From assembly GCA_032988165.1 (NCBI GenBank), contig JANTQF010000042.1:62001-126000 (forward strand): a DNA stretch of 64,000 nucleotides, written 5' to 3'. The DNA comes from Emmonsiellopsis sp. PD_33. Taxonomy: Eukaryota; Ascomycota; Eurotiomycetes; Onygenales; Ajellomycetaceae. Positions 12,584 to 24,311 of the stretch are shown piece by piece. The notes below the pieces were generated by a model. That model had not been told where the DNA came from. It did not search any database and saw only the letters and a program-made list of their open reading frames with translations. The first letter of the stretch is position 1. Each line of letters starts with the position of its first letter. Position numbers and translations under genes: made by a program.

Positions 12584-15307
12584 ACTTCCAAGAAAACCTT
12601 CAACCGCGTTAAATTGTTCCTTGTCAAAGCATAGTTACTCTTGTGGTTTAATGGTGGCTTTGCCAAGCAATAATGAATTAATCAGTTTAACTATTAAATG
12701 ATTTTCAAGTCATTATTGCTGCAGAAGTTATCTTATTATTGCTATGGCATCAGTAATGGAAAATGGAAGGGCGGTTTATTATTATTAATGCCTAACCTGT
12801 GTATGTATTGAATGGCTGCTGATACCTAGGTACATAGCCATCCATTAAATTAATGAAACAGCCATCTGATCTGATCCCCATCACTTTTTACATTTACATT
12901 TTTATTGGATGGTTTGTGTTTTTGTTGGGGGCCCTCATCCCTAAGGGGTATGTTAAATGCTTTCTTATGGTTCTGCAAGGCAATTGCATTTTTCGATTCC
13001 AAGGTACTAGTACTAACTATTATCATAAATCTTTACTGGGTATGGATACCAAGATAAGTGATTGGAGAGAATGCAGGTGCCTAATAAAATAAAATATCTA
13101 GAACAATCTACATAAAATGACTTTTCCTGATGTGATGTTGATGTTGGTTGGAGTCATCCAATGAATAACGCAATATGTTTGATAATGACATCGAACTTGG
13201 CTTGTTGAGTTCAACAAGTAGGAAGATAGGGTTGGATGGAAGGATGAGTATCGAGATGATATTGGATAATTCTGTGTCGTCGATTCGGCAAGTTACTATT
13301 TCTCCCGTGTACATATATGTACTGTACGTAGGAGTTACGTATGAAAAGGGAATGAAAAACTGGTTTGATATCGGATTCCAGGATCCATGTGCAATGGTTA
13401 AGCAGACCCTTTGAAGGAAGCGCTAGATTATTATTTTGGAGGGTTGGAAGTTACCAAAATCCCTGCCTTGAAAGCAACATCATCACTGATTTTGATATCC
13501 GCTGTGTAAAAGGTAAATAATAAAATCCAAGTCGTCATGAGTTAAATAGAAGACCTAGGATGAAAATACTAGTCAGTCACGGGCCTCTTTTGAGAAGATA
13601 GGCCTAGCCCTTGTTAGCTTTTCTACAAGACACGTTGATCTGAAAACTTGTTGATGCGATTATGGGGCAGCTTGTGTGGAGAACGGCGATTAAATCCATG
13701 TCATGTCATGTCGTGACTAAAATATACACTGGGACGGAGGAAAAAGCAGGATATCTCGGGCATCGCCAGCAAAGAGCCAATCAGCCTGCCGCGGTGACTG
13801 GCTGGTGTGCAGTTTTGGGCCTATGCTGGTGGTAAGGAAGACGAGCGGTAAGATACGCGTAATGTGGCTCAGGCTGGTTGACCCAAAATACTCAGCCAAT
13901 AATAAAACATGGAATAGTTGGATTTTCCAAGCGCATGGGCCTCGGCAAATAGTGCGGAGAGAAAATGCGCAACTTACCCGCGGGGAGAAGGGAGAAAACA
14001 GCAGTTGTGGCGGTGCACGGCGCTAAAACATGCCGAATGCAGGCGTGCTAGTATTTTAGTATTTTATTATTAAGCGAGCTGTTCGGGGACACCGAGGACG
14101 GAACACGGGTAGAGTTGGCTCGGGGTACCTGCATCAGCAGCATGAGTCGAGTACCGGAGTTACCCCGTAGTTCGGGTACGGTAGGACGATTGACGTGTTC
14201 CAGCCACAGGGTCTCATTATCAATCTTATCTTCTGTCCATCCGATTGATCAATACCTTCGATTGACTTCGATTGTTGACAGGACCATGGGCCTGATATCA
14301 AATCGAGGATTTCAGCAATTCGTCAAAAGGCAATAATAATAATGTTCCGGGCGGATGGAGGAATCCAGACCATTGTTGTCTTGTATTTCGATAGGCCAGG
14401 GCTGGTCAGATGACCGCTGTCACCATATGCAAACCACTGGAACCGTCTCCCACGTTCTATGATAGTATGTTCTCAAATCTATAATTGGGACCGTCACTCT
14501 GCACTTGGGTTCGCCGAAATGCAACCTGCGATCGACAGGCTAACGGGCAGAGATTTCCGCATCCCTGCCGCATCTTGCAGACTGCAGCTGGCAGGGCTGG
14601 TATTCAATCTTGCCGTGGACCCTGTACCGTACCGTAACTGCCGTACTGTAATTTGCAGCTGCAACTCCGACGACGTCATGGCATCCCCGAGCCTCGAGCG
14701 AGTTATCAGCGGCCACCGCCTGCCAAGCCGCCAAACCCGATGCGGCGCTCGGATATTCCTGCCCAGCGCCAACCGCTTCTTCTGCCTTCCCCGGTCTGTC
14801 ATCGAACTTGCTGGGACTCGGTCATGTGTTGCTATCTTGTTTTCGCGAGGACGATGGGATAATGCTGATGTAATGATGGCCTGTCTGGGCCGGCCATCAT
14901 GACACCTGTCAACGACTTATATCATCCGCCAACTACGTCTTGTCCATCGAGAAATTTCCAGCATTCTATCATTCTATTACTACTACTACTCCCTATCAAG
15001 CCGGGCTTATCAGAGCCGTTCCCACTAGCCTCTTGTTCTCTCGATCCCACTCCCCCCCCCGGAGTCCGGACATTGCTGACTATCTCCATCCGCGCAACCT
15101 GATTACGCATCAGCGCACGCAGCACGGAGCCGAAACGGCATTACTCATCCCATCTCCGAGTCATCGTTATATATCAACCGTCAGGGCCTGACAGGATACA
15201 ACATCGATATCAAGAACCTGACTGCCGACCATTTCGACCGAGACAGGGATTGTTCTGGACTTGGCCTAGCGCAGATCGGGGTTGCTTTTTGCAGTTCCGT
15301 GGCTCGT
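12584..15307. other. Upstream region of the Rpn4-like gene
   Basis: I recognise no protein or RNA gene. The last kilobase becomes richer in C and pyrimidine tracts, as filamentous-fungal promoters do, with half CRE-like ACGTCA near 14674 and a TATATATC near 15171. It probably contains the core promoter and the start of the leader of the zinc-finger gene. Confidence 0.45.
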
Positions 15308-15466
15308 ATGCAAAAAGAAACGCAAACCGAAAACAAAGTTTCAAAAATACCACGGAACGGAGAATACAACTTGAGTCTTGACTCGGCATCCATCCTGGCT
15401 CTGCTGATCCCTGTGCTTGGCTTGAGCCTCGAATACAAAACCACCCTGATATCCCGAACAGCTTGA
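15308..15466 (+). CDS. Candidate upstream ORF (52 codons) in the Rpn4-like leader
   Basis: An ATG at 15308 opens a 52-codon frame ending in TGA at 15464-15466, about 280 nt before the main ATG at 15747. Its first half is charged and polar and its second half is hydrophobic (SILALLIPVLGLSL). It does not overlap the main ORF, so ribosomes could reinitiate. If the transcript starts upstream of 15308, it would dampen translation of the transcription factor. It may be chance, because neither the transcription start nor conservation can be seen here. Confidence 0.25.
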   Translation: MQKETQTENKVSKIPRNGEYNLSLDSASILALLIPVLGLSLEYKTTLISRTA

Positions 15467-15746
15467 AGAAACACACACCAGCAGAACAGGATCTATCAAG
15501 GGTTTCAGCTTCGTCTCTTGCTCCGACACTCGTTTCTCTTTCCCGCCCAAAGACTCTTCAAACCCGCGGCCTATTTGTTTGTTTGTTTCGACGCTGTTAT
15601 CTTGTTTCCCTACAGTCCAGTCAGATTCGCCACCTCAATACCAAACCTAATAAAAGGACTCGTCAACCACGTTTTCCCGGGCTGACGCTGTGGTACGCCA
15701 TTAAATACATATACTGCAGCGGGCCCGTCCTCCTTCCCTTTCCGCC

Positions 15747-17984
15747 ATGCTCGCCCACTATCCGCCCATGCCTACTCCCCCTACTCCCCCCCACCTGCCA
15801 GCCCAACCACTCGACGACGCACCTTGCCACCGTCCTTCCTGTTCGCGGCAACTCTCGCAGCATCAACCACAACCAGACGACGACCTGTTCGCCGACCTTC
15901 CTCTCGACCAGTACCTGTATCACCAGCTGCAGCAGCTGGAGCAGTCGCAGCAGTTCAGCGCGACTCCGCTCACGCCCGCCTCGTCGCAGCAGTCGCATTC
16001 GCTGCCCCCGCCCTTCCTTCCGTCGTCGTCGCCGCCACCACCCGACTCAGCTGCTGCCTCCCCGACGTACTCCTCGGCCGCCTTCTCCAGTCAGAACTCG
16101 CCGTCGATTGACTTCTCCTCCTTCTACCCCGACGCCGGTGTTTTGTCTATGCCAGGAAGCACGTTCCCGTCTCCGGCCGCATTGCCGCATACCCCTCCGT
16201 TCAAAGTACAAAACTCGACGCCCGCCTTTGGTGATCTGGTGTATGATCAGGACAACTCTTCTCTATTGCAGTCTGCCATTCTGCCGGAAGATACTTGGAA
16301 CCCTCATCTAAGTACCAAGACTCTTACCAACAACCTGCAGCCCCGTTACAACAACTCATACCAGCATCGCAGGGCGGTTTCGGGGTCATCCGGTGTCTCG
16401 GGTCGTTCTACACACGCTGCGTCGCCACTAGGCGCCTCGGAGTCGTCATTTAACCCTTCTGCCTTTAGTACTTCTTCCAAGCCCCTTCCCACGCCAGATC
16501 AGACTCCAATTCAAGGTTCCTTCCTACAATCCTTCGACGCTTCGTTGCGTGATGGTGAAGGGCCAGGGGTTGATATGGACATGAGACGACACGTGCTTGG
16601 ACAACCACAACCACAATCTTCAGCAGAGGAAGAACCGTTTGCTGCCTACTCGTCGTTGGCACCTTCAGTATCCACCTTGAGTCATAATTCTCCTGCTACC
16701 CCACAGACCTCTTATCCCGACGAATTCGATAATGGTTCGGGGGCCATATCCCACGGTGAGGACCCATATCCTGACGTTGATAGATGGATGGATGATTACT
16801 TACGCTTTGATGAACTTGCAGGCTTTGTTGGCCGCAACAATCAGCAGATGGGCATACCCAATCCCCCTCCAGTAACGTCGCAACCATCGAACAACCACGG
16901 AGCGCCCCAAATGTTCCCGCAATTGAACCACAACACCATGTCAGCTCGGCTTCAAGCCGCTAACCAAGGTCACATGTCTGCTCAATCGCAGTCTCCCACA
17001 TCAGCAGGTCGTCAAGGATCTCCATTCCGCCATATTCCCTCATATTTGCAAAGCCAGCCGGGATTCGATCAGTCGCAACTTTCGCAAGAGCCACAGTACC
17101 GAAATAACCTGCCAATGGTAGCACAACGATCAGACATGTCGAGAATGGTGCTTTCAGAGCCGGAGCCGAAGACTATTTCGCCAAAGGATGCATTGCTCGA
17201 TTTCCACGAGTCTCCAGACGATGTAGCTCTGTTCCCTATGCCTGGCTTCCCACAGAACTCGGGCTTTCCTAACATGGAGCAGTTCTCGAGCCAATATAAC
17301 CAGATCAAAACCAACCTGCCTCCGCAATATGGGTATACGCCACAAATGGCCCTACAACTTCAACAGCAGCAGCGTCAAAACCAACAAGCTCAAGCCCAGC
17401 GGGATAACAACCTGGTTCGCCATACTCCCGACTTTCCGAGCCATCTTTCATCTATGGAATCTACGAATAGCGGATCGAACACTTCAGTAAATAACATGTC
17501 CCCTCTTGGGGTTGTGCAAAGACCACCAACGTCGCGGCCAGGTGAATCAGTCCAGCGTCCAGATGATACCTCATCCGACGCCGGCACCTTCACCTGTACC
17601 TACCATGGATGTACTCAACGATTTGAGACGCCAGCGAAGCTCCAAAAACACAAACGCGAAGCGCATCGCCAGACTGTTTCCGGGTCACACCCTATGGCAC
17701 GCGATTCTTCTGCTGGCTCTCTCCACAACTCTCAAGCTGGCCCTCACCGATGTGAACGTATCAATCCGTCTACAGGCAAGCCCTGCAACTCTCTATTTTC
17801 CCGACCTTACGACCTTACGAGGCACGAGGATACAATCCACAATGCACGCAAACAAAAAGTGAGATGCCACATATGTACGGAGGAAAAGACATTCTCTCGC
17901 AACGATGCATTGACGCGACATATGCGGGTCGTCCACCCCGAGGTTGACTGGCCAGGCAAGCAAAAGCGCAAGGGAAGGGACTGA
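15747..17984 (+). CDS. C2H2 zinc-finger transcription factor, Rpn4-like
   Basis: Single exon, 745 aa. The first ~600 residues are low-complexity (Pro, Ser, Gln rich, with poly-Gln around residues 535-545) and contain an acidic stretch near residues 338-355 (DPYPDVDRWMDDYL) that could act in activation or turnover. C-terminal fingers start near residue 613: CTYHGCTQRFETPAKLQKHKRE, then a spaced pair with the motif FSRPYDLTRHEDTIH and a CxxC finger with FSRNDALTRHMRVVH. This arrangement, with the linker ARKQKVRC, resembles fungal Rpn4-type regulators of proteasome genes; that assignment is from memory of the family and not certain. An in-frame ATG at 15768 is an alternative start. The gene is isolated, with 12.6 kb free of genes upstream and 2.1 kb downstream, suggesting elaborate control. 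Confidence 0.7.
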   Translation: MLAHYPPMPTPPTPPHLPAQPLDDAPCHRPSCSRQLSQHQPQPDDDLFADLPLDQYLYHQLQQLEQSQQFSATPLTPASSQQSHSLPPPFLPSSSPPPPDSAAASPTYSSAAFSSQNSPSIDFSSFYPDAGVLSMPGSTFPSPAALPHTPPFKVQNSTPAFGDLVYDQDNSSLLQSAILPEDTWNPHLSTKTLTNNLQPRYNNSYQHRRAVSGSSGVSGRSTHAASPLGASESSFNPSAFSTSSKPLPTPDQTPIQGSFLQSFDASLRDGEGPGVDMDMRRHVLGQPQPQSSAEEEPFAAYSSLAPSVSTLSHNSPATPQTSYPDEFDNGSGAISHGEDPYPDVDRWMDDYLRFDELAGFVGRNNQQMGIPNPPPVTSQPSNNHGAPQMFPQLNHNTMSARLQAANQGHMSAQSQSPTSAGRQGSPFRHIPSYLQSQPGFDQSQLSQEPQYRNNLPMVAQRSDMSRMVLSEPEPKTISPKDALLDFHESPDDVALFPMPGFPQNSGFPNMEQFSSQYNQIKTNLPPQYGYTPQMALQLQQQQRQNQQAQAQRDNNLVRHTPDFPSHLSSMESTNSGSNTSVNNMSPLGVVQRPPTSRPGESVQRPDDTSSDAGTFTCTYHGCTQRFETPAKLQKHKREAHRQTVSGSHPMARDSSAGSLHNSQAGPHRCERINPSTGKPCNSLFSRPYDLTRHEDTIHNARKQKVRCHICTEEKTFSRNDALTRHMRVVHPEVDWPGKQKRKGRD

Positions 17985-20147
17985 GACAGCCTGGTTTTTG
18001 CAATCTGCATTACGATTCGCAAAACCGGCGCGCAATACTCCATCTGCTGGCATCTGACAAAAATGCCTGCGATCAGATCCGAGTCGAGGGATGACGACAT
18101 GCCAAGCATTTATCCGCGCTAGTACAAACGGGGAACTCTACGTCATGATCAGGCTGAGTAATCGTGCCCTGATCGGCGAGCAATTTCCTTGTTTAGGAAA
18201 TGCACCAAAACTCCTTCTGGAAAGTTCCTTGGGAGTTTCACGAGTGACGTCATTCCGCCTGCCGGGCCCTTGCCTACCAACGGCATAATACAGTTGATCA
18301 CGAGCTTACGTTTCCATTCTTTCCTTGGTTCTGACATGGTTGCTTTTGAATCATCTTTATTTGCGTTGCATTGCTTTTTCTCAAATCTTTTAATGAAGTT
18401 TTATGAGTATTGGTGCCATGGAAAAAGGAGGTCTACTGAAAAAAAGGGTTTTGTTTTATTGGGTGGGGGTAGGATATTAGGTGTTTATTTCCATGTTTCT
18501 CATGTATACATATTATGCATGGCTATTGCCATTGCTCTTAATATGGGCACAATCTTGCCCAAACCCATACCCCATGCACATGCATAGAAAATTGCGTGTT
18601 GTTCTGGTTTTGCTTTGCTATTTCTGCTTCTTCCCTCCTCTGCCGGCGCTATGTGCCTAAGTGGGGATGACTGTGCCTTATTTAGGCTTCTTGTATAGTT
18701 TGAGAAGTGTTCATTCCACCCAGCATGGCGTGATCCTGTCCGGGACAGATCTTGTTTTTGCTGGATTGGCATACTGAAAAGACGAGGAGACGAAAACCAA
18801 AAAGAGAAACAAATCATCTCTCCTTTTTCTCTCTTTCTTTTTTATGAGCGAGCAAGCGAAGCATTCTGATTTCTTCTTCATTTATAGACTGCATGTTTTT
18901 TTGGCATATTTGCTTTTGCATTTTCTGGTGTTTTCCCCCTTCTTTCTTTCTTTTTTGTTACTAGCATATCAATTTGCATGGCATCGGTGTATTATGTATG
19001 GATGGATAATGTGATTGGATCCATGGATCTATTTGAAGCATGAGGATCAAATTGGGCCTCCTTTTCTTTTTTTTCTTTTTCTTCTTTTTCTTTTTTGCAT
19101 GGGGGTGTTTGTTGTATGATATGAATTGTATATAGTCTGCAATTGTCTTTATTTATCATAGCATTATACCAAACCAAATTAACAAGTTAGTCATTTTTTA
19201 TCTAAAGATATTAAGATTACCTGGCAATTTCATTATATGTTATGTTACGTTCTTATACATGGTGGTCGATTACCTTTCTATATATAAACATTGTCAATGT
19301 CGATGCCGATGTCTGATGCTGACGTTGCCCAGGTGACGGTAGGTAACCTTTTATTAACCTCTTTTTAACCCTTTTAAATTGCCGGAAGATGCAGGAACAA
19401 GGACACTTTTCTTCTACATGTACATACTAAGTAAGATAAATAGGCTCCTGGCGGGATCGTAAATCGTAGAATGGATCGTTCGGGGGGGCCCACGTGGCGT
19501 GCCGTCTAAAGGGGGGGGGGGTAGGGGATGGGACGAGCCGCGGTACGGTGCGAAGTGCTTAATAGTGAGTTGTGAGTTTTCGTCCCGTTCATTGGTTTAG
19601 TTGGGGGTTTGTGGGCGGGGGGTGGCGGAGTGGTTGGTTGGGTTCGTGGATGGATGGATGGATGGATGGATGGATGGATGGTGGTTATGCTTAATATGGC
19701 TTCCGGTGGGTTTGGGTTTGGGTTCTGGTATGTGTGTTTAAGGTTAGGTTGGCTGGGGGAGTTGAGAGGGGAAAAGGAAGGGGGAGGGGGATTAAGATTT
19801 GGCTTAGAGTTTTTTTCAGTTTTGGTTTTGGTTTTGGATTTGGATGCGGATGTAGATGCAGATGATGAAATTGGTTTTCTTCAGGTTTGTGTAGATGGGA
19901 TGGGTGGGTAGATGAAGATGATGGATGGATGGATGGATGGGGTTTTGGTAATTGGATGAATGTGTGGGTTTATGCTGTTAGGGATGAGTGCAATTTTATG
20001 AACATGTCGTGTCGTGTATGTGTGCATTATTTTGCGGGGGTCGATCAAGAGGGAGAGGAAGGAGGATATATTGGACAAAAAGTAACCCTCCTCAAAACAC
20101 CAATTCATTCAACCTAGTCAGAAAAATCAGTACACCCCCCTGGCCCC
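17985..20147. other. Intergenic between the Rpn4-like and HRQ genes (convergent)
   Basis: No gene is supported. The first part is probably 3' UTR. A perfect CRE-type TGACGTCA lies at 18245-18252. Pyrimidine runs follow, then a G-rich strand with a run of G near 19511 and the GGAT microsatellites noted separately. The frame at 19609-19911 is a translation of those repeats and not a gene. Confidence 0.6.
19647..19681. repeat. (TGGA)n microsatellite
   Basis: Nearly nine uninterrupted TGGA units. A second, shorter run of the same unit lies at about 19918-19940, so the two probably share an origin by slippage or duplication. Confidence 0.85.
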
Positions 20148-21707
20148 TTAAAATGGATACTTCCTGCCCATTTCCTCCCCCTCCTCCGAGATGATCCCCC
20201 TTTCAACCTGCTCCCGATGCTTCCCATCCAAAAACTCCAACAACACCTCCCCATACCTCTCCCGCCCCTTATACCTCGCCACATCATCCCCCCAACTCCT
20301 AATCGCCGACGCCAACCTCCCCGGAACCCCAGGCTCCTTGACAATCTCCGTAATCGGCTCGAAATACGTGCGTATCGTGAAAACCACCGCCCCGGACCTC
20401 GGTAGCCTGCGCAGCGACTGCCGCTCAGACCGGAAATAGTGATGCTCGATCGCCTTGTTCTTCTGCGCCGTGCTCCAGCTGACGCTATCGCTGTCCTCGT
20501 CGCCAATACTATGCGACCACGGCAGCTCGTCGTCGACCTGGATGAAATAGTTATTCCGCAGCACTGGGTCGGCCGGTTTGATGCGGCGGAAAAAATTTAT
20601 CATTCCCTTTTCGAGTTTCGTCTTGAACTGTGGCACGTCGCCTGATGTGTGGATTTCGGACAATGGCATGCCGAATTTATCGGATAGCCGCCAGAATCCA
20701 GCTAGTAGGATTGCGCCGGCTAGCAGGTAGTATTGCCCGTCCGGCTTCTCGTACATGAGGGCTAGGTCGTCTTGGATTAGGCGGGCACAGGTTATCATTG
20801 GGTCTTCGGGGAGGGGGCGTGAGGTGGTGTTGAAGGATTCGTTAGTGAGGAGGTTGGTTAGGCCTGTGGGGGTGCGTTTGAAGAGGGTTGGGTAGCGTTG
20901 GGGGAGGTAGGAGGTGCTGATTTTGTTTTTTCATTATTAGTTAACTGGGTTGGATAGTGGTGGCAGCAGTGTGGGAGTCATACAGTTCTTCTAGAAGTTC
21001 GATCACGCCGTCGACGGCCTCGGGGGCGGTCATACAGCATTTATCGGCCCGCTCTGCTATCCGGCGTGCCTTGTCTGCGTGGAATCGGGGGTAATGGTTA
21101 TCGAGTTCTGCCAGAGACCTTCTCAGCATGCAAATCCAGTTGTTGCCTACTATCTGTCACAGTGGTAACCAGACTGCCTACCTATCCATTCGTCCCATTT
21201 CATCGTTCTTAGCCCCATCGTGATAAAGTAATTGCTAACAGACTGTCAGCTTCCTTGCCTGAGAATTTACCTGGGTACACATCCAAAGTAGTTAACTTAC
21301 GGACCGTATCTGAAGGGCCGATATGGAATTGGTTTGGAGGTATGCACATCCCAATTGGGATAAGGGGCCGCATCAGGGCGTTTGAAATCGACAGGTTTCC
21401 ATTCTTGACAAGAACCAGTAAACGGTGTCAGTTGAAACGGCCAAGTCAACCTTAGAAGAGCAGGAAGAAGAGTAGATAAGTAAATACCTCCTGGTTCCCT
21501 GTCTGACCATTTTACCTTTAAAACGGGCTTTTCTAGATCTGGAGAGCGTGATCTCGTAGCAGAACGGGCGCTGGATCTTCTCCAAATTGCAAACACCAAA
21601 GCGGAGAGGAGAAGGAGAATGGGAAACAAGTCTTTAATTGGATTTTTCTCCGTGGCAAGTGTTAGCCGGTTCTTCATTTCCTCGATCCTGGACGTCATTC
21701 CGTTCAT
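20148..21707 (-). CDS. DUF3445 / HRQ-family protein (heme-dependent N-demethylase-like), membrane-anchored
   Basis: Five exons read leftwards: 21707-21488, 21403-21301, 21234-21182, 21107-20984, 20916-20148, giving 422 aa. Residues ~25-42 form a single hydrophobic anchor (DLFPILLLLSALVFAI). The rest carries the family core: PYPNWD, PFRYGP, the split ITMGLRTMKWDEWI, DNHYPRFHADKARRI, LIQDDLALM, PLSEIHTSGDVP, NNYFIQVDDELPWSHSIGDED. Bacterial relatives are subunits of a heme-dependent oxidative N-demethylase; the fungal substrate is unknown, so only the family is safe. Intron 1 (21404-21487, 84 nt) has a length divisible by three and no stop, so retention would insert 28 hydrophobic residues; the spliced form matches the family better. 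The last exon runs to the stop at 20148. Confidence 0.85.
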
Positions 21708-22077
21708 TCAGACTCCCTGTTGATAGATTGTGAGGTGGAAACAGAGGAAATCAAAGATGTTTTGTATTTGAAAAGCAAGAATCAACCGGCTATCCCCCAC
21801 AGATATGCTGCGGGGGTTCGCCTCTGCAACATTTGTATTTGCCATACCCCCCCCCCCTTTTCCATTGGTTGTTATCAGCACTGATCGCCTTATCGGCGGC
21901 TGCTGGCCCTGGCGGGTTCGGGATTCTATATCCCTTTTGGGTATAGCGCGGCATTACTTAGCCGAAGACCGATTCGGTATAGAAATGCATGGCTTGGCAT
22001 TCGCTCCAATGTGTCCCTTCTGATGAAAGCTGGAGATTCTGCGACATGATTATCGATTGGAGTTGCCTGGGACTATT
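21708..22077. promoter_or_regulatory. HRQ promoter / ALG9 3' flank
   Basis: This 370-bp gap separates two minus-strand genes. It should hold the ALG9 3' UTR and the HRQ promoter. A C-run near 21847-21858 is the only notable feature. Confidence 0.5.
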
Positions 22078-24037
22078 TCAAAAGCTTGTATCCGCTTTCC
22101 GCCGCCCAAGAAGACAGTATTGTCCCCATTTCCGTTGAAGTTTTGCTGGAACGAAGGGGAGATTGGGAATCCAAATAATACGGCCCAGAAGACCGGTCCT
22201 TTTGGCATCAAGGAAGCTTTTGCATGAGAGTTCTTCCCAGGTCGATTTGTCGAGAATGTAATGTGGCTGGAGGGCCGACTCTTCGTCGCCTGGGAAAAAT
22301 GAGTCGATCAAGAAATCGCATTGCGAGATGTTCGTCTATCATTGATCAGTGTTTGGGCCAAACCATCATCGCATGGACGGATGCTTACATATTTTCCAAG
22401 ATCCTCCTGATTTTGATCGTTCATCCCTGGAGGCACGGTCCATGTCCCAGGGAGCGGGCCTTGACCGGCTGCTTCACTGAATTCTCCAGGTAGTAACCCA
22501 TCGAATTCGCTTTTGACGAACTTGGCTCGCTTATTGTCGGGCAAAAAGAATGACGAGGGAGAACGATACCATTCCTTTCCAAAACACACAAAGTTCCCTC
22601 GATCCGCAATCCCGGGGGATTCCAGAGGCTTAAAAACCTGCAATGGAGCATTATATGCTGTGACCATGCCAACGATCCTTAGGAGGCCGACATTGATAGC
22701 TAGGAGCACGGGAATGAGGACCCAAAAGAGCTTCACCCCGGGAGAAATGCGCCCAATCAATTCCTTTGGATTACTCGAACCAATATAGGCAAGGATAATA
22801 TGGAACGCAATTGCCGCGTTCAAAGCCAGGAAGGGATATGCTGGGTACATAAACCGCTCTTCTTTATGAGGCTGGATAGTAAATATCCCCAACCACATAT
22901 AAAATGGGAGGATGAAGGTGATCGTTCGTAGTAGGGTTTGTTTGGACGTCATATGTGGTCGGCATACCGTTTGAAAGACCAGCAGAGGCGCAGCCAGGAG
23001 TGCCAATATAAACCAGATATTAAAGTTAAGCAGCAGATTTCGAATGTAAAAGGTCCAAGGCTCCGTTCCAAAAATGTCAGGTCCCTTGCCGCTCCCACCA
23101 AAAACGTTGTATGACACGATATTCCATGGAACAATGGTTAGTTTTCGGTAGTATAAGCTATCAATAGCAACCTCCAGAGCCTGTAATCGTTAGTATATGT
23201 ATAATAACGTATCATCAGATAAATTTACCAGGAATACTAGACTTCTCAGTGCACCATCAACAAACCGAATTATCGTCAGTTGCAGGGAGCTGGAAATGAA
23301 CCCAATTACAACTTCCTCCAACAAAAACGGAAGCACCAGAGCACCGGCAAATGGCCACCCAAGCACAGTCCCAATGCCGAACCACATAATACCACGGGCT
23401 GTTTTCAAGCCACCCCGCCAGTCCATAAAGGCGGCCACTCCAAGCATTGATGTATACATCGTAAAGCTAGACGGGAGCATTGCTGTCGAGGCATGGAATA
23501 TTCCGGGGCTAAACACCATTATCATCAAGAATAGTACGCCAATTCGTGGATTGAGTGTCCTGGAGATCGAGGAATAGAGCCTTGTTTCGCACGCGGTGCA
23601 CATGAGTCCAAGGACCATCCGCACGAAATAGAACTGCGCAGTTTTCGAGCGTGAAAAGAGAACGGTGAGCTTTGCAATCCCAGCATGGAGAGAGACGTAG
23701 AGCCAGCTACGGATGGAATATTCGGGAGAGTATTCCCATGTCTGGAGGCCATAGCCGTGGGTTAGGTAGTGAGTGGGCTCCCAGTAATTGAACACTTCGT
23801 CGCAGTCCTGTATGGGCGCGAAGGCGGCCGAAAGGGTATTCGAAAGAAGACAGAGATAAAACACGACGTTTAAAGGAACATAGAACGGCGGTGGAACTGG
23901 CCTACACACAGAATATTTGTTAGTAGATGCGCCGAAGCAGGGCGGGATGGACTCAGAGCAACATACTTTGGATTATTCGGTGGTGCTCCTTTGACAGAAC
24001 CGCGAGGACCAGCGGCCTGGCTCTGTTTAGGAGGCAT
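22078..24037 (-). CDS. ALG9: Alpha-1,2-mannosyltransferase Alg9 (GT22), ER N-glycan assembly
   Basis: Four exons read leftwards: 24037-23967, 23901-23229, 23180-22389, 22335-22078, giving 597 aa, the normal Alg9 size. Near the N-terminus the lumenal catalytic motif DCDEVFNYWEP is present, followed by many hydrophobic helices. HKEERFMYPAYPF is the conserved GT22 loop motif. The C-terminal tail is soluble (QCDFLIDSFFP). Alg9 adds the seventh and ninth mannose to the dolichol-linked oligosaccharide from dolichyl-phosphate-mannose in the ER lumen. The start ATG gives a short basic leader (MPPKQSQAAG) interrupted by a 65-nt intron. The gene is divergent from NAF1 across 274 bp. Confidence 0.95.
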
Positions 24038-24311
24038 TTTGATCAATTGCGCATGAGAGAATGGGTGCTCATAAGAAGAAAACACTTGCGGTTCCTCGAG
24101 AATTGCAGTTGTCGCAAGATGAAACTGCGATGCGGACAGCTTGAGGTCGACGATGCCGCGGAGCTTGTACGGCGACCTCAACGCACCAACAGCGCAGTTA
24201 TGAAATAAATATTCTACTTTTTGCGCCCAAGAAACATCCAATCTCCAGCAAAAATATCCCCGACGAACTTCCTCCTATACTTTTTGCCAGACGCCTTGGC
24301 AAACCGAGGTC
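24038..24311. promoter_or_regulatory. Shared divergent promoter ALG9 / NAF1
   Basis: Only 274 bp separate the two start codons, so both promoters and both leaders must lie here. I see no TATA box close to either start. Confidence 0.7.

Noticed and set aside
15463..16311. 282-codon plus-strand frame overlapping the Rpn4-like start
   Set aside because: It is an out-of-frame shadow of the Pro/Ser/Gln-rich coding region, and its composition follows the CCN and TCN codons of the real gene.
19609..19911. Gly/Trp/Met-rich plus-strand frame
   Set aside because: It is a translation of the GGAT microsatellite and G-rich sequence, with no independent coding evidence.
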